A DNA stretch of 64,000 nt. Source: Oxytricha trifallax. Lineage: Eukaryota; Ciliophora; Spirotrichea; Sporadotrichida; Oxytrichidae. Below the pieces are notes generated by a model. The model was not told the DNA's origin, made no database searches, and worked only from the letters and a program-made list of their open reading frames with translations. Position numbers and translations under genes: made by a program. The stretch is taken from assembly GCA_000711775.1 (NCBI GenBank), contig ARYC01001999.1, positions 1-64,000 of the forward strand. Reading direction: 5' to 3'. Positions 46,591-61,881 of this stretch are shown one piece after another (position 1 is the first letter of the stretch; each line of letters begins with the position of its first letter).

Positions 46591-46927
46591 ATAATATCAT
46601 TTAATCATACGTCAAATCAACCAATCACCTATAATAATATCCTATTTATTTATAGAGAGATAGATTTTCAATTTATTTATCTCTTTAAATTACTTGTGAT
46701 GATTTACATGTAGTATTTGGTAAATAATCTATTCTAGAAAAATAAGTTGCTGTAATCAATTAATTGATATAATTCACATTTACTATTTAATTTGATTCTC
46801 TGCAGCTAGCTAATATAAAATAATTTGCAATAGTAATTAGTATATTATTCATTTATTTGTTCAAGTTTTTGTATTTATTTGGCTGTTTACTCCGATACTA
46901 ATTTATATAAGTTCTGTATCAATCTTT

Positions 46928-49640
46928 TCAGTTATCGTCCTATTGCGAAAGAATGTCATTTTTATGGTTGCTTTCTGTGTCTCCGTTTCCTTTATCGCCG
47001 TTTCTCATGTCAAGTTCCAGAGTTACACTGTAGTCGCTGATTTCCAAGTCTAACTAACCAACGCTGTCGTAGCAGCAACCTCTGTTGAAATAGGCATTAG
47101 CATTTAATAAAAGAGTTAGTATAAAAATTCCTAAAGGTTATCTTTAATTTTATTGTCTGGATAAATTTCTATCACTCTAGTGAAATCTTTAATAGCTTCT
47201 TTATATTAACTAAGCCTTTCATATGAGATAAAACAAAGAAAGTATAGTAACTGAATATAAGAAATTTGGGGTGAATAAAGTTTACCTCTATTGTGAAGAG
47301 CATGAATGTTTTCTCCATCTAACTAAATGACTCTAGAATAGTCCCGAATAGCTTCTAAATACTGCCCAAGTTTAGCATAGCAGTAAGCTCTATTATTGAA
47401 GGCTTTAATATTGTTAGCAGATCCATACTTTACTTCATTTGAGTAGTCCTATATTGACTATTCAATTCTTTCAAGCTTTCGATTTACAAGTCCTCTATTA
47501 GAGTATATGATTGAATTAGTACTATCTAATTCTATTGCCTTATCGAAATCTTTGATTGACTTATCCATCTAACCCATATTTCTAAAGCAACAAGCTCTAT
47601 TGTGCCAGTAAACTGCATTTGAGCTGTCTAGATCCATGGCTTTAGTAAAATAATTGATTACCTCTTCAAAATTGAAAAACCTATCCCATACCAATCCTCG
47701 ACCATTATATGATGGTGCATAATTCTTATCAAGTTCCAAGACTTCGTTGAAATTTTCCAAAGCTAAGTTCAAACGATCATCTCCCATTTTCTCTCTTATA
47801 GTACCAAGATGATGCAAAGCGGATATATTTTATGGCTGCATCTTAATTGCATGCAAATAGTCTTTCTCTGCTTCATCTAACTTGGCGATTTTATCCCAGC
47901 AGAAGGCTCTGTTAAAAAGTGCTTTGAAATGATTTGGCATAATCTATAGAGCTCTAGAGTAGAAATCTATTGATAGCTAATAATCCCCCTTCTTTCTTGC
48001 TGCATAACCTTGAAAGTGAAAAACTTCAGCTTATTTTTTTTTTGTATGTTATATGGACCACTCTAAACTAAGTTATTAGCTTAATTTTATTGGGAAGGTT
48101 TTTAGGGAATACTTATTGGTTTTGAGTTTACTTAATTTGTACTTTAATTTTACTATTTGAAATTAATGGATGAGTTTATTGAACCCATTCTCTGACCTTG
48201 ATAACTTATAGGTGGCATTCTTTGCTATTAGGTGTTTTGATTATTAGTTGGTCTTCTAGAATCAATACTAGAATTCAAGGAATCATTCAAAACTCTATAT
48301 TCCACTTTTACAATTGAAATTTAATATTTAAATTTAAAGTTAGTTTACCTATGCAAATTTAATTCCTTTTAAAATTGGATAATAATTTAACTTCTTAATA
48401 TAATATTTAACAAACTTTATATGGAATATTAATTTCTTAAATGCTATTAAACATCTTTAATGTATGTTATCTAAATTATCTGATCTACATCTAATACTTT
48501 ATGATAATTTTAATTTAACAAGAAAACTAAGAAAAAATAAGATCCAAAATTTGTTTTTAATAACATTTTTACTTATAAACTAAAAACTTGTTGTAATAAA
48601 ACAAGATTTAAAAATCATATTACAAGTAACAATGTAATTTTATTATAAATTCATTTCACTTAAAATCACAATTAAGATTTTAAGGTTTAAATTATGAGCT
48701 CCTTATCTCATCATAGACATCAAGGCTCCATTTCCATTGTTGGCATTCCCGTAATTGTTAAAATTTGCTATTTTTATGGTTTGCCCTCCTCTATTTTAAG
48801 ATTAGAAACCTGGATAAATAAGAGATTAATGCTTGTTATGATTGAATGAATTGGCGTTATTAGCTGAAGGACTATCCTGATTAGCGTATAACATGCCATT
48901 ACGATTTGATTTCTCCTTTTAGGAGGTAGATTAACATTGATTTGATTCAGAACTTAACTCTAATTTCCAGTGCCATATAGCGCTTGGTCTATGTTATCTT
49001 TCTTGCTTGCAGAGTTGTGATAAGAAAAAATTCCTTAGGCATTTTGTGAAGGACAGTCTTGTATGTACTTTAGATTTCTGAATTTTAATTTTCTATTCCC
49101 ATTAGGAGAAGTTGGTCTTTCTTAATCTTTTTCTAAAGCCATGTGATAATCGTTGATAGCTTTGGCAAAATTGCCTCTCTTATTTTCACAAGTTCCTCTA
49201 GCATAAGCTGCATTGATATGATTTGGATCTATTTCAAGAAATATAATAAAATCATCTATACTTTGATCAATTTAGCCAAGCTTCTCATAAGCACAACCTC
49301 TTATATAGTAAGCTCCAGCATTAGATTGATCTAGTTTCATTAACTGATTGCAATCTTAAATGGCTTCTGCATATCTACCTTTCTTAAGAAGTGAGGAAGC
49401 TCTAATAAACAAAGCTTTCTTATGAGTTGGGTCTTCTTGCAGTTTCTTGGTGCAGACAGAAATTAAGTTATCAACATCAAGTGTCTATAAAAGTATTTAA
49501 ATATAAATAAAGGATTTTTTACCTATCTGTAAACATTAGGGAGTCTTAGTAAGAGATCAGTTTTTTTTCAAAGATGTTGTTTGCACTGTTTGAATCTACT
49601 AATTGAGACTTCTATGGAACTTGTTGTTGTTAAATGTTTT
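46928..49640 (-). CDS. Tetratricopeptide-repeat (TPR) protein
   Basis: TPR helices form superhelical protein-binding surfaces. N-terminal half (48680-49640): LQEDPTHKKALFIRASSLLK, GRYAEAIQDCNQLMKLDQSN, AGAYYIRGCAYEKLGQIDQS and NAAYARGTCENKRGNFAKAI, then a Gly/Asn-rich end (NNYGNANNGNGALMSMMR). C-terminal half (46928-48310): a linker with SLNSSIDSRRPTNNQN, then repeats such as KALFNRAFCWDKIAKLDEAE, APSYNGRGLVWDRFFNFEEV, AVYWHNRACCFRNMGQMDKS, SIIYSNRGLVNRKLERIEQS and AFNNRAYCYAKLGQYLEAIR, ending NHKNDILSQQDDN, TGA 46928-46930. The first half lacks a stop and the second lacks a start, so I read them as one gene with an IES at about 48315-48680. About ten or more repeats. Partner unknown. Confidence 0.8.
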
Positions 49641-49657
49641 ATTGTTTTTGGTGGGTT

Positions 49658-49842
49658 TAATGAGTAATCTCAAATTAATTTTAATCATTTCACTTATTAA
49701 CTAAATCAAACCATCAATTTAAATCGTAACGTATTTCAGAATGAGATGACGTGGTAAAGCGTGATTCCTGGATTAAAATCCTGAAGACAATAAACTCCGT
49801 AAAAAACCAGTCAGCCTCAGTATAAACTACTACACATAATCA
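49658..49842. repeat. Dispersed repeat R1, copy 2
   Basis: Homologous over its whole length to 4381-4564 in the same orientation. Contains GGATTAAAATCCTGAAGAC, a B-box-like stretch. It lies just upstream of the TPR gene start on that gene's opposite strand. Confidence 0.55.
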
Positions 49843-49949
49843 AGTGTAAAATAACAGAACCAATATTTGCTGCTGGTAATATGAATTATTGATAGAATTC
49901 GATACTCTACTTTAACTGCTCTCTATACTTAAATATATAATATTAATAT

Positions 49950-50639
49950 ACTTCTCATATTAGAAGCATTTTGACTTTAGTACTAAGATTATAACAGCTG
50001 CTACTATTACTGGTATAAAGTTTATTACTGACTTTAATATTGCTAGTGTGCATTCAGCAATTGTTAGTGTTGACTTGCCAAGTAAGAATTTTGTTGAATT
50101 TGCACTGGTTTCTGTAGTGGGGCATCAAAGCGACTCTATTATTATTAACGAACTTAACTTTAATATCCAGTAATTTTTTGATCGCCAATCATCTTTTGTG
50201 TTGATTAGGGTGTTTAATTTCCACTGATATTGCTGTTATAGGCGTTAATCATGTTTAAGAATTTGAGGTACCGCCGGAAAACAACTAATTTACGTTTTGA
50301 ACTTTCATGCTCATAGGACTTGTGGGATAATTCTAGTTTTAATTTCCTGACATTTACCTATATTATTATTATACACTACTCATTTTAAAGCAAAAAACAG
50401 TTTTCCTATTAGTAAATACTACCTATCTGGGATTATAATCATTTTTATTAAGAATAAAGAATGAGATAAAACTTTCAAGTTAATTTAGAAGTTTAAGTGA
50501 TGAATATTTTTAGGTTTTATTCCTCCAAATGACTGATAATTCTAAGCGCTTTAATACCCTTATGAACTGTATTACCCTCCAGGAATTTGTTAATGATTCT
50601 GATAGTTTTACTGAAGTGGCATATTAAGATTTTAATTGA
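49950..50639 (+). CDS. Unknown short gene O (two segments)
   Basis: Segment one (about 49955-50225) reads KHFDFSTKIITAATITGIKF, ITDFNIASVHSAIVSVDLPS and NFVEFALVSVVGHQSDSIII. Segment two (about 50460-50639) reads EIKLSSQFRSLSDEYFQVLF, LQMTDNSKRFNTLMNCITLQ and EFVNDSDSFTEVAYQDFN, then TGA 50637-50639. An IES-like gap lies between. Start not found, no domain recognised. Treated as one gene because both segments are on the same strand and close together. Confidence 0.35.
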
Positions 50640-50736
50640 GATTTAATTGACGCTAATATGAATTCTATAGCTGTTGTTAATTTAGCATTTTTCTTATTTT
50701 AAATTTATTGACAATTTATTTAATCTCACAGATAAC

Positions 50737-53700
50737 ATGAGCAATAACAATAAGATAACTATAATATATCTCAAAAATATAATGAAGGGCAATAGTAGCA
50801 ATAACTGTACTGTATTTTCAAAGTTATTGATTATTTTCTTTGCGTTTTATAATGTAAAATGCCAAGTCCGTCAGCCAGATAGACTTGTAAAATCAGGTAT
50901 AAATATAGCATTAAGTCAGGTGCTGCTTGATTAGTTCAACACAGTGCTTGAGAAATGATGTTTGATTTAATGAACAATGAGTAAAATTTAAGGATACCAA
51001 ACCTTCTCAATTTGAAAATGGATGAAACTGAAGACTCTGATCCATTTATAAAAACTCGAGCTTAATTTATTTGCAAAATATATTTTACATTATCATGCTA
51101 AATTTTTTTGAAATCAGTAATTTTTAATAAATTAATTAATAATGTATAGAAATGTAATTACTAAAATGAAAAATGTATATCTAAAATAAATTTATGTCAT
51201 CTATCCACTCTCACCTTCACCAAGAGAATAAATAAGTCTTTCTTTACTTTTTTATTAGTCTTATTCCACAACCGCCTTTCCTAGGTACAACACCTATAAA
51301 AATAAAGTTTTTTTTTGTTTTTTTTTTGTAACTTACGTTTTTATTAAATGAACATCAGCTCCTCCAGCTTTATCATTTTCATTTCTTCATGATTATTATT
51401 ATTATTATTATGAAATTATTATATTTAACTTATTTTTTAAAAAAATTCAGCATGATTATATGCATTATTTGTGGTTTTTTTATATGTTAAAGTTAATAAA
51501 GCTAATTTGTTTGAATGGAATATAGATCACATTAATTTCAGAAACTTATAATTGATTTAAACATTTTAGAATATGGCAGGGAACTATTTAAATAATGAAA
51601 ATTAGAAACATAGCATTTGATAAAGAATCAACCACTCTAATTTTAGTAGAACCCTCACAGAAACTGAAAATGCATATATCAACTCTTTGCTTCCGAGCAG
51701 ACTTTCAATCCTTTTTCATGATTAATGAGGATTTATTTGAGTACGTTGAGAGACGCAATGCTAGCATACAGTATAACAATATTTCTGTTACTGTTGTCAG
51801 CAAGCTATAGTTTATTTTTTAAATATTTAGGAAATATTCAAAAGTTTAATTATTTTTATAAGTCTGTGGAATGACACTAAAGTTCTGAGAGTGATTATTG
51901 ATTAAATAGTTATAAATGACAAGGGAGATAACATAATTTTGCTAATAAATTGCTTATACGATGATTATAATAATTTTGACTCCAGAAGCCCCAGGATTTT
52001 TCATAAACGAATTTGAGAGATTTTTCGATGACTCTAAGAATTACAAAATGCAGAATATAATCTAGTGGATGTCAGATTTCAAGGGTCCAATTCAGTATTA
52101 TGTTGATGATGTTCTTAATAAAACAGCAGATAGGTATAATATTTATGATGAGAATGTAATACAAATGTTATCATTTAACTTTTATACTTAAACTTGTAAA
52201 TAGATGATTTCCCACCTAAATATGCTTAGTTTTCCCTTAAACTTAAGAAAACAGCCCAATAATTTATGACAACTTTGTTTCTTTTACTACTTATGGCAGG
52301 ATATTTAAATAGGGTGAGTTGACTTTACATTCTTTAAAAATTAATGAATCAATTTTCCTTATAAAATATGGAATTATTTTAATAATATTTTAAGGTATCT
52401 TAATTTACAATAGAAGAGTATAAAAATACAGTCTACATGCCACTTTATCTGAATATTGACTCTGCTCTACAAATCTTTATTTCTTAGCAAAGTTTTAATG
52501 AATTTATGCGGATTACTTAAGAATATTATCATAATCAATATAACTTCACTAGTTTTAAATTTATATATAAGGAATAAATTACTTTGTAATTCAATATTAT
52601 ATTTTAGTTTCTAGCCAACCACAGAGACTATGGATATATTTTTAGAGGGATTTTCAAAAACAATCGGAAAAGGTTTAAATTGTTTAATTGCTATGAAAGC
52701 ATTAAACATAGCCACAGTGTCAATAGCAGCCGGTGACATTTACCTTGATCCGAACGTCTATGAAGTCATTGTTAATGCATAAAATCCAGGTACTAAAGAA
52801 AATTTTGAAGCAATCAGACTTCGGGGTGATGTAGGAGTTGTGATATTCAAATTTTAAGATTAAAAAACTGCTAATTGTAAATAGTCTTTTATTCTATCAT
52901 AATTTCAAATGTGATATTCGGATTCGAAATAAAGCAAAACCTAACTTATAAATACCAACTGAAAAACTACTAATTCAACTCAATCACAATTTCATACTCA
53001 TCTAAGCCAGATTATCAGCCAGATATATCACAAATTAGAAATAGACTCAACAATGATTTTAAGAAGTATCTGAAAGATTTAATAAACTTTATTGGTGATT
53101 AACCCCGTAAAATTGATCCTATTTGTATTTTCGGAGATTATTTCGCCGACTTTTGGTCTTCATTCTTTTCAAAATCTTCTATTAATCTAAAGCATGATTA
53201 TTTTTGTTGTCAATATTTATATCAGAATTATGTTATAGTTAAGTTAAACTTTAACACATTTTATCTTTAACTTTGAATGATTATTTCCAAATATAAGTAG
53301 AAAGACAACAATTTTAAAACTACTCACTCTTCATAGATTTAATGTATAAATTCTTAGGCTCAATTAACAACACTAACCTTCTAGATTAACATGTAGATTC
53401 CCTTTAAGCTTCTCATATTTTATCCTAAAATTTACCTAAATAAAATAATACTAAGCATTTAGTGGATTATAAGACTGAACTAACTTTGAATATATTGAGT
53501 TTATATGGCTCAAATCACATGAAAACACAGCATGAACAGGATTAAGAAAAGTAAAAGAGACTTGTTGAGTAATACAGAATCATGGCAAAATAGAAGAACT
53601 TTCATTCAGTTGATTAATAATAATATAAAAAGTAAAGCAAGAAAGAATAGAGTTTGTTTGGGAGAGTATATTAGGAATTTGGTAAAATTAAAAGTGATAT

Positions 53701-53764
53701 TGAATTAATGAAACAAATTGTATATGATAGTGTGTATGGAAGTTAAGAAGAATTCAGCAAATGA
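50737..53764 (+). CDS. Unknown secreted or membrane protein I
   Basis: Start about 50737; a hydrophobic signal (VFSKLLIIFFAFYNVKCQ) is followed by VRQPDRLVKSGINIALSQVL, then MMFDLMNNEQNLRIPNLLNL with MDETEDSDPFIKTRAQFICK. Further segments: KIRNIAFDKESTTLILVEPS and CFRADFQSFFMINEDLFEYV (51595-51810), APGFFINEFERFFDDSKNYK, DDFPPKYAQFSLKLKKTAQQ with a hydrophobic run FMTTLFLLLLMAGYL, EEYKNTVYMPLYLNIDSALQ, TETMDIFLEGFSKTIGKGLN, DIYLDPNVYEVIVNAQNPGT, DYQPDISQIRNRLNNDFKKY, and a Gln-rich C-terminus, TGA 53762-53764. A one-base frame change occurs near 50955; other changes coincide with AT-rich gaps. No named domain. Confidence 0.55.
51290..51430. repeat. Poly-T and (ATT)n simple repeats
   Basis: Runs of T at 51309-51328 and an ATTATTATTATTATTATTAT microsatellite at about 51391-51412, inside an AT-rich gap of gene I. 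Confidence 0.7.
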
Positions 53765-53922
53765 AATTTGTAAAAAAGTCTTATTTATTTGTTTATCAAT
53801 AATTTCATTAATAATATAAGAAATAATGGTTTAAGAATTTAATGAAATCAATGTTTTGGTAAATAATTTTTGATTGTTCAATAAATAAACTTGTCCATAT
53901 ATATTTTTATCATAATCAATAA

Positions 53923-57305
<3,383 letters not shown>

Positions 57306-57451
57306 TCTTAATATGTTTTAGGTTAGAGATATTATTCTTCTGGAAATGTTTGAAAATTTTAATTACAAATTTTATCATATTTTAATTTCAGTTCTTAACA
57401 ATCAATATATTAAATTCAGCTATAAAACATAGAATCTATTATTATAATAAG

Positions 57452-57869
57452 ATTGTATGAATACATTCGATTTGGGAAAATGAATTAAAATTAAAATTAG
57501 TTAATTATTAATTACCTTCAGTTATGTTTTTGGAAAATGACTGCGAACAATGACAATATTATACTCTCTGGATAGCGCATTAAAAATGAGACGGTGGTTG
57601 TTATTGCTATAATGAATTTATCTCATCGCTCAAGTGAGAAAAACCCATTATACTATTTTTGGGAGTTAGCTCAAAATCAAAATATCTTGCTTTCTGGGAT
57701 GATTCAGGAATATTTCCAATTATAAAGTCCAGCTAAAATTGCGGGATCTACCGTAGAATCCAATTATTTTTGAATTTTGAGTCACTTTTATTTTGATAAC
57801 TGCCATGATTTTAATATTTAATTAAATTAAATTAAATTCATTTTCCCAAACCGAATGTATTCCTACAAT
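57452..57869. mobile_element. MITE-like element M4
   Basis: The left end GTATGAATACATTCGATTTG, then GGAAAATGAATT, is matched by the reverse complement of the right end (GGAATACATTCGGTTTGGGA). The family core appears inverted as AAAGTCCAGCTAAAATTGCG at 57726. It lies between the start of SelO and the 3' end of the next gene. Confidence 0.65.
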
Positions 57870-58034
57870 AATATGATCGCATTGAGGTCTCTAGGGACCC
57901 CCGATCTAGTATGTGTGTTAACATATAAAGGGCAAGCTTTTTTAATTATAGTGAATATTCATCACTCTGGTTGATCAACCAATTTCCAATTTACTTTTTG
58001 TCGCTCATTTTCTGGGTCAGAAAGCCACTCTTCT

Positions 58035-59409
58035 TCAGTAGTATCTCCCTATTTTTGGGTATTTTCTAGGTGCTGCTGGTTTCATTTCTTTCCAATTTAT
58101 TTCTCCAATCATTGCATCAAATGCAAATGTATGTACTATGTCTATTATCATCGCTCTTAGGTTGTATATAATGTCGATGATTTAACCTATAGTTTTAGGT
58201 TTGTACTTTTCGGAGTCTTCCTTATTTTAATCTAACTTTGCCCAATTCTATTCAAGGCGTATGTTACTCATAAATGGCTAGAAATGACTTAGGTATTGAA
58301 TCAATTTTTCACAGAAATTAAGGTTCCTGGTGTTCTTCTAAGTGTTAGGCAATGAAATTAAAGTCCTAATAAGATTATCGAATATAAGTTGATAGTATAT
58401 TATTTCATGTTTTAGAAGAGAGAAGATTCTTTGGACTTTATTCAATTGTTAACTCATTGATAGTTTGCTTACCTTCAACTTTAAGCATAGATATTCTTTT
58501 AAGTGACTTAATAACATCAATAATAGGTATAGCATCTTCATGGTGTTTGGGTGTAAGGTTATTTTAGGTTTTCAAGTTAAAGTCCTTAGTCATTAGCTCA
58601 ACGCCTTATATATCTTTTGATAGCGTTCTATAGAGGTTTTCGACAGTAACCATTAGTTCTTATTGTTTGTTTTAGATCTAGTTAGTGGTTTCTATATTCT
58701 TTTGCTATACTTAGTTAGAGTGCTCATTATATTTCAGTAGATTATTAATACGATTTTTAATCTTACTGCTAAGTTCTCCCTTTTATTTATCATCTTATTA
58801 GTTTTATTAAACTTGGAATTATTAAATAAATTATTATTAGCATTCAATTTAATTACCGATCTAATTTCCTAATTTAGTCATTTCTGATGAATTATTTAGC
58901 TCAGAATGTTTTTTATGGGTATACTGATCTAGTGCATCATCACTTACGTACTTACTATTTTTCCTTATTAGATAGTAGATTTGGCTTGCTGTTGAAAATG
59001 AGGGAAGTATAGTTTAAGTTATTGAATAGACGCATGGAGGAGACTAACTATTATTATGAGCAAACTTTATTGATTTGGAGACCTTTTTTTTGAGAGAAAG
59101 ATTCTGTAGGTCGAATGTTAGATTTATAGGATTGAGAGGAGTAACATGTTCCTCAACTCTCTTTTAGAATGACTTAAAGCTGAGTAGTTGAAACCATATT
59201 TTCAAGATGTAGCTTTGTTCTATTTTGTTTAGGTAACAAGAACAGCCTTAAATTTTTAGTTTTCTTAGGGTAAGAGAGACTATATTAAGTAAAGGTAAGT
59301 AATCTCTTTGGAAGGATAAAACTTGGGTGATAAGGATTGAAAGCTTCTCAAACTTTTTGAAAATTTCAAGTGGTTATTCCTAAGAGTGATATGAGTGCTT
59401 ATTACTCAT
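58035..59409 (-). CDS. Unknown protein J
   Basis: Start MSNKHSYHSQEQPLEIFKKF at 59409; the frame stays open for about 200 codons through LITQVLSFQRDYLPLLNIVS, GCSCYLNKIEQSYILKIWFQ, PINLTFDLQNLSLKKKVSKS and KYVSDDALDQYTHKKHSELN. Later segments are ELMVTVENLYRTLSKDIQGV, EDAIPIIDVIKSLKRISMLK, NLIRTLISLPNTQKNTRNLN and IGQIIDIIYNLRAMIIDIVH, ending EMKPAAPRKYPKIGRYY, TGA 58035-58037. Small frame changes near 58440 and 58780 coincide with AT-rich DNA. Helical, Leu/Ile-rich and basic; no family recognised. Same strand as SelO and the patatins but separated by intergenic DNA. Confidence 0.6.
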
Positions 59410-59580
59410 CTATTAACTTTCTTATTTAAAACTTCCTATTATTATTATAATAAGGATTCAGACTAAAGTAGTTAAAGAAATAATTAAATAATCGTGATTT
59501 TGAAAATGATAAAAGATATCTCATTTTATTAGTGTAACTTTGATGAAATTAAATTTTTGGAGATTACAAAAAATGTTACA

Positions 59581-61422
59581 TCATTCTTTAGGATTTCTCT
59601 TGATTGTAGGGTAGTCCATGTCGCTCATTAAAAAGAAATAAAAAATTTTACTCTTGAAAACTTTGCCAAGATCTTCGAGTTTCTTAATAATTTACTCTTC
59701 GTGAGCCTTAACAGAATCCTCACTGAACTCGATGTCCTCAACATATTTAAATCTTTTAAAGATAGCATTAAACAATTAAAATTTGCTGAGAATCTTGACG
59801 ATTAAAGCGGCTTGTTGTCTCTGTTCATCGGTGGCTTGTTGAGTAAGATACTGATCGTATTTAATAATCACAGCAGACTTGTGAAGGTTTTAGAGTGCCT
59901 TGTCGTAATAGTTATAAGCTGTCAAGATTGACGAGATTACTACCTCAATTAGATCCCTGGTTTCTTTTAGGTCCATGTATCTAGCGAGCTATATATCCAT
60001 CTCAGGTTTCTGATCAAATTTGTCAAGTTCAATGTCCTTGTTGAGAGAGGGGTTTATTCTGTAGTAGTTGTTCTTCATGACCCCTTTGTAGAGATCCAAA
60101 AGTTGCTCTCCTTGTTTTTGGACGTCAAAGATGGCTTTGCCAACAATTTGGATAGACAACCAACTGGCTGCTCCACCTTTCTTGCCATCAGATCAGTGTC
60201 GTTCACTTGAGCCAATTAAATATATATAAAAGATCCCATTAGAGAAGATAGTCCTTCACTCCACCAAAGTAATAAAATAACTAATATGTAATTCTTAGTT
60301 TTGTTCCTGATATCTTTGAAGAAGCCTCCATCATCTTCATCCTAGAGATCGTAATAGTTTATACTTAATATTTATAATAAAAATCTTCTTGTAATCTCTG
60401 TAGCCAGTACCGACTGAGACAAGTCTGATATTCTCAGCTTTGACGTTGAGAGCAGAAAGAGCGAAGCCCCAACCAGAGGGATTATTCGCAAAGACTCCTC
60501 TGTCAACGAATTGATTATCTTATCCAGTTTTATCGTCTTTAATGACTTGTGGTGCAAAGTAAACCGGAGCAGCTGATGTAGATCTTGCAACATAAAATCA
60601 TTTAAAAAATAAAACATGAAGAACCAACTTTCCGTTATCATGAGGATTTAAGGTATCGAAAATCTTAGGGGTAAACTGTGGACCACCGTGCTTCTCATCA
60701 AATTTATACTTGATTGAAGTGATGAGAGTTCTTAGTTTTGGGTTTTTGGCAGCAAGGTCTGCCATTGTAGGTTCTCTGGCCTCATCTAAGCCCAACTTTA
60801 GTTAAAAAATTATTCCTTGTGTAGATGTGTTTCTTGATTGGCTGTTCAAGCTTGGATCCATCGTACAATGGTTTGAACCAAGTCTCAACCTTCCATCTCT
60901 TGCGGCTGAAGGTTTGTTCAATCATCTCGTCCATGAATTGAAACCTCTTAAATATTTTTTAAGAGTTTGTTATATATCTATTTGATAATTTATAAAAATC
61001 TAATAAGTTTAAAATATATACATTATATTTACAATTTCAATTGTAAGTAATAATATGCATAATTAAATTGACACTTAAATTTGCTTACAAAATTACAATT
61101 AAGGAATTCGGTTTATGACTGTAGCTTTTAGCTCTCTGGCCGAGTAACCAGCTGAAAGTCCAATAGCAATGAGATCTCCGGCTGATGTACCAATATAAAC
61201 TTATTTTTAATAATGCATCACTATCATTTTTATAACACAGTCAAAAGCATCAGTGATCTTGAATGGCTTGCCAATTCTGGTTTCAATTTGCTGTTTCATA
61301 TCATCAAGAATGTTTGTAGTCATGAGTCCTCTAATTCCACCTCCGTCGAGTGAAAGCACTGAGTAGTGCTTGTCAATTCTTACCTTGCTGAGGGGAATTG
61401 GTTCAGTAATAGCTTCGACCAT
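59581..61422 (-). CDS. Patatin-like phospholipase PLA1
   Basis: Patatins hydrolyse acyl esters of membrane lipids with a Ser-Asp dyad. Start MVEAITEPIPLSKVRIDKHY; oxyanion loop SVLSLDGGGIRGLMTTNIL; nucleophile elbow YIGTSAGDLIAIGLSAGYSA (61140-61200, GxSxG); then RKRWKVETWFKPLYDGSKLE, RTLITSIKYKFDEKHGGPQF and the second motif NQFVDRGVFANNPSGWGFAL, in which the usual DGG/DGA is DRG: the catalytic Asp is kept but the next Gly is Arg. Then ALNVKAENIRLVSVGTGYRD and a C-terminus with EDLGKVFKSK and MDYPTIKRNPKE, TGA 59581-59583. IESs at about 60955-61095, 61203-61235, 60800-60815, 60590-60615 and 60200-60310. Tandem with PLA2. Confidence 0.85.
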
Positions 61423-61881
61423 GTGGGTGATTGGATATAAGTAAAGTTTATTTAAGGATAGATAGATTTATAAATTAATATCTTTCAATTAAAGTACTTT
61501 AGATAACGAATTTACCAATATTTGATTAATTTCTGAAAGATATTTCTTAAATCAAAAGTTATTACTTATGTTTACTTTAATAAAACATAAATTTAAAAGC
61601 ATAGACAATCTTTGGCAATAAATATTAATCTCAAAAAAATTAATTTACTCATTATTTAAAGGTCAAATTGATTAGAATCTTTCAACTTCTATCTTGAAAT
61701 ATATAATGAAAATCCAAATATATTGAAATCAATTATCTTCATATTTAAGAATAAAATTATAGGGGATCTTTTCATTGTGTGTCTGCAGTTGCATGGTTTG
61801 CGTTGGCTTTGGATTCATCACTCTCCTCGTGGTGATGGTGGTGACCATCTTAATAACGAAGGTTTGTTTGTAATTAATAAA

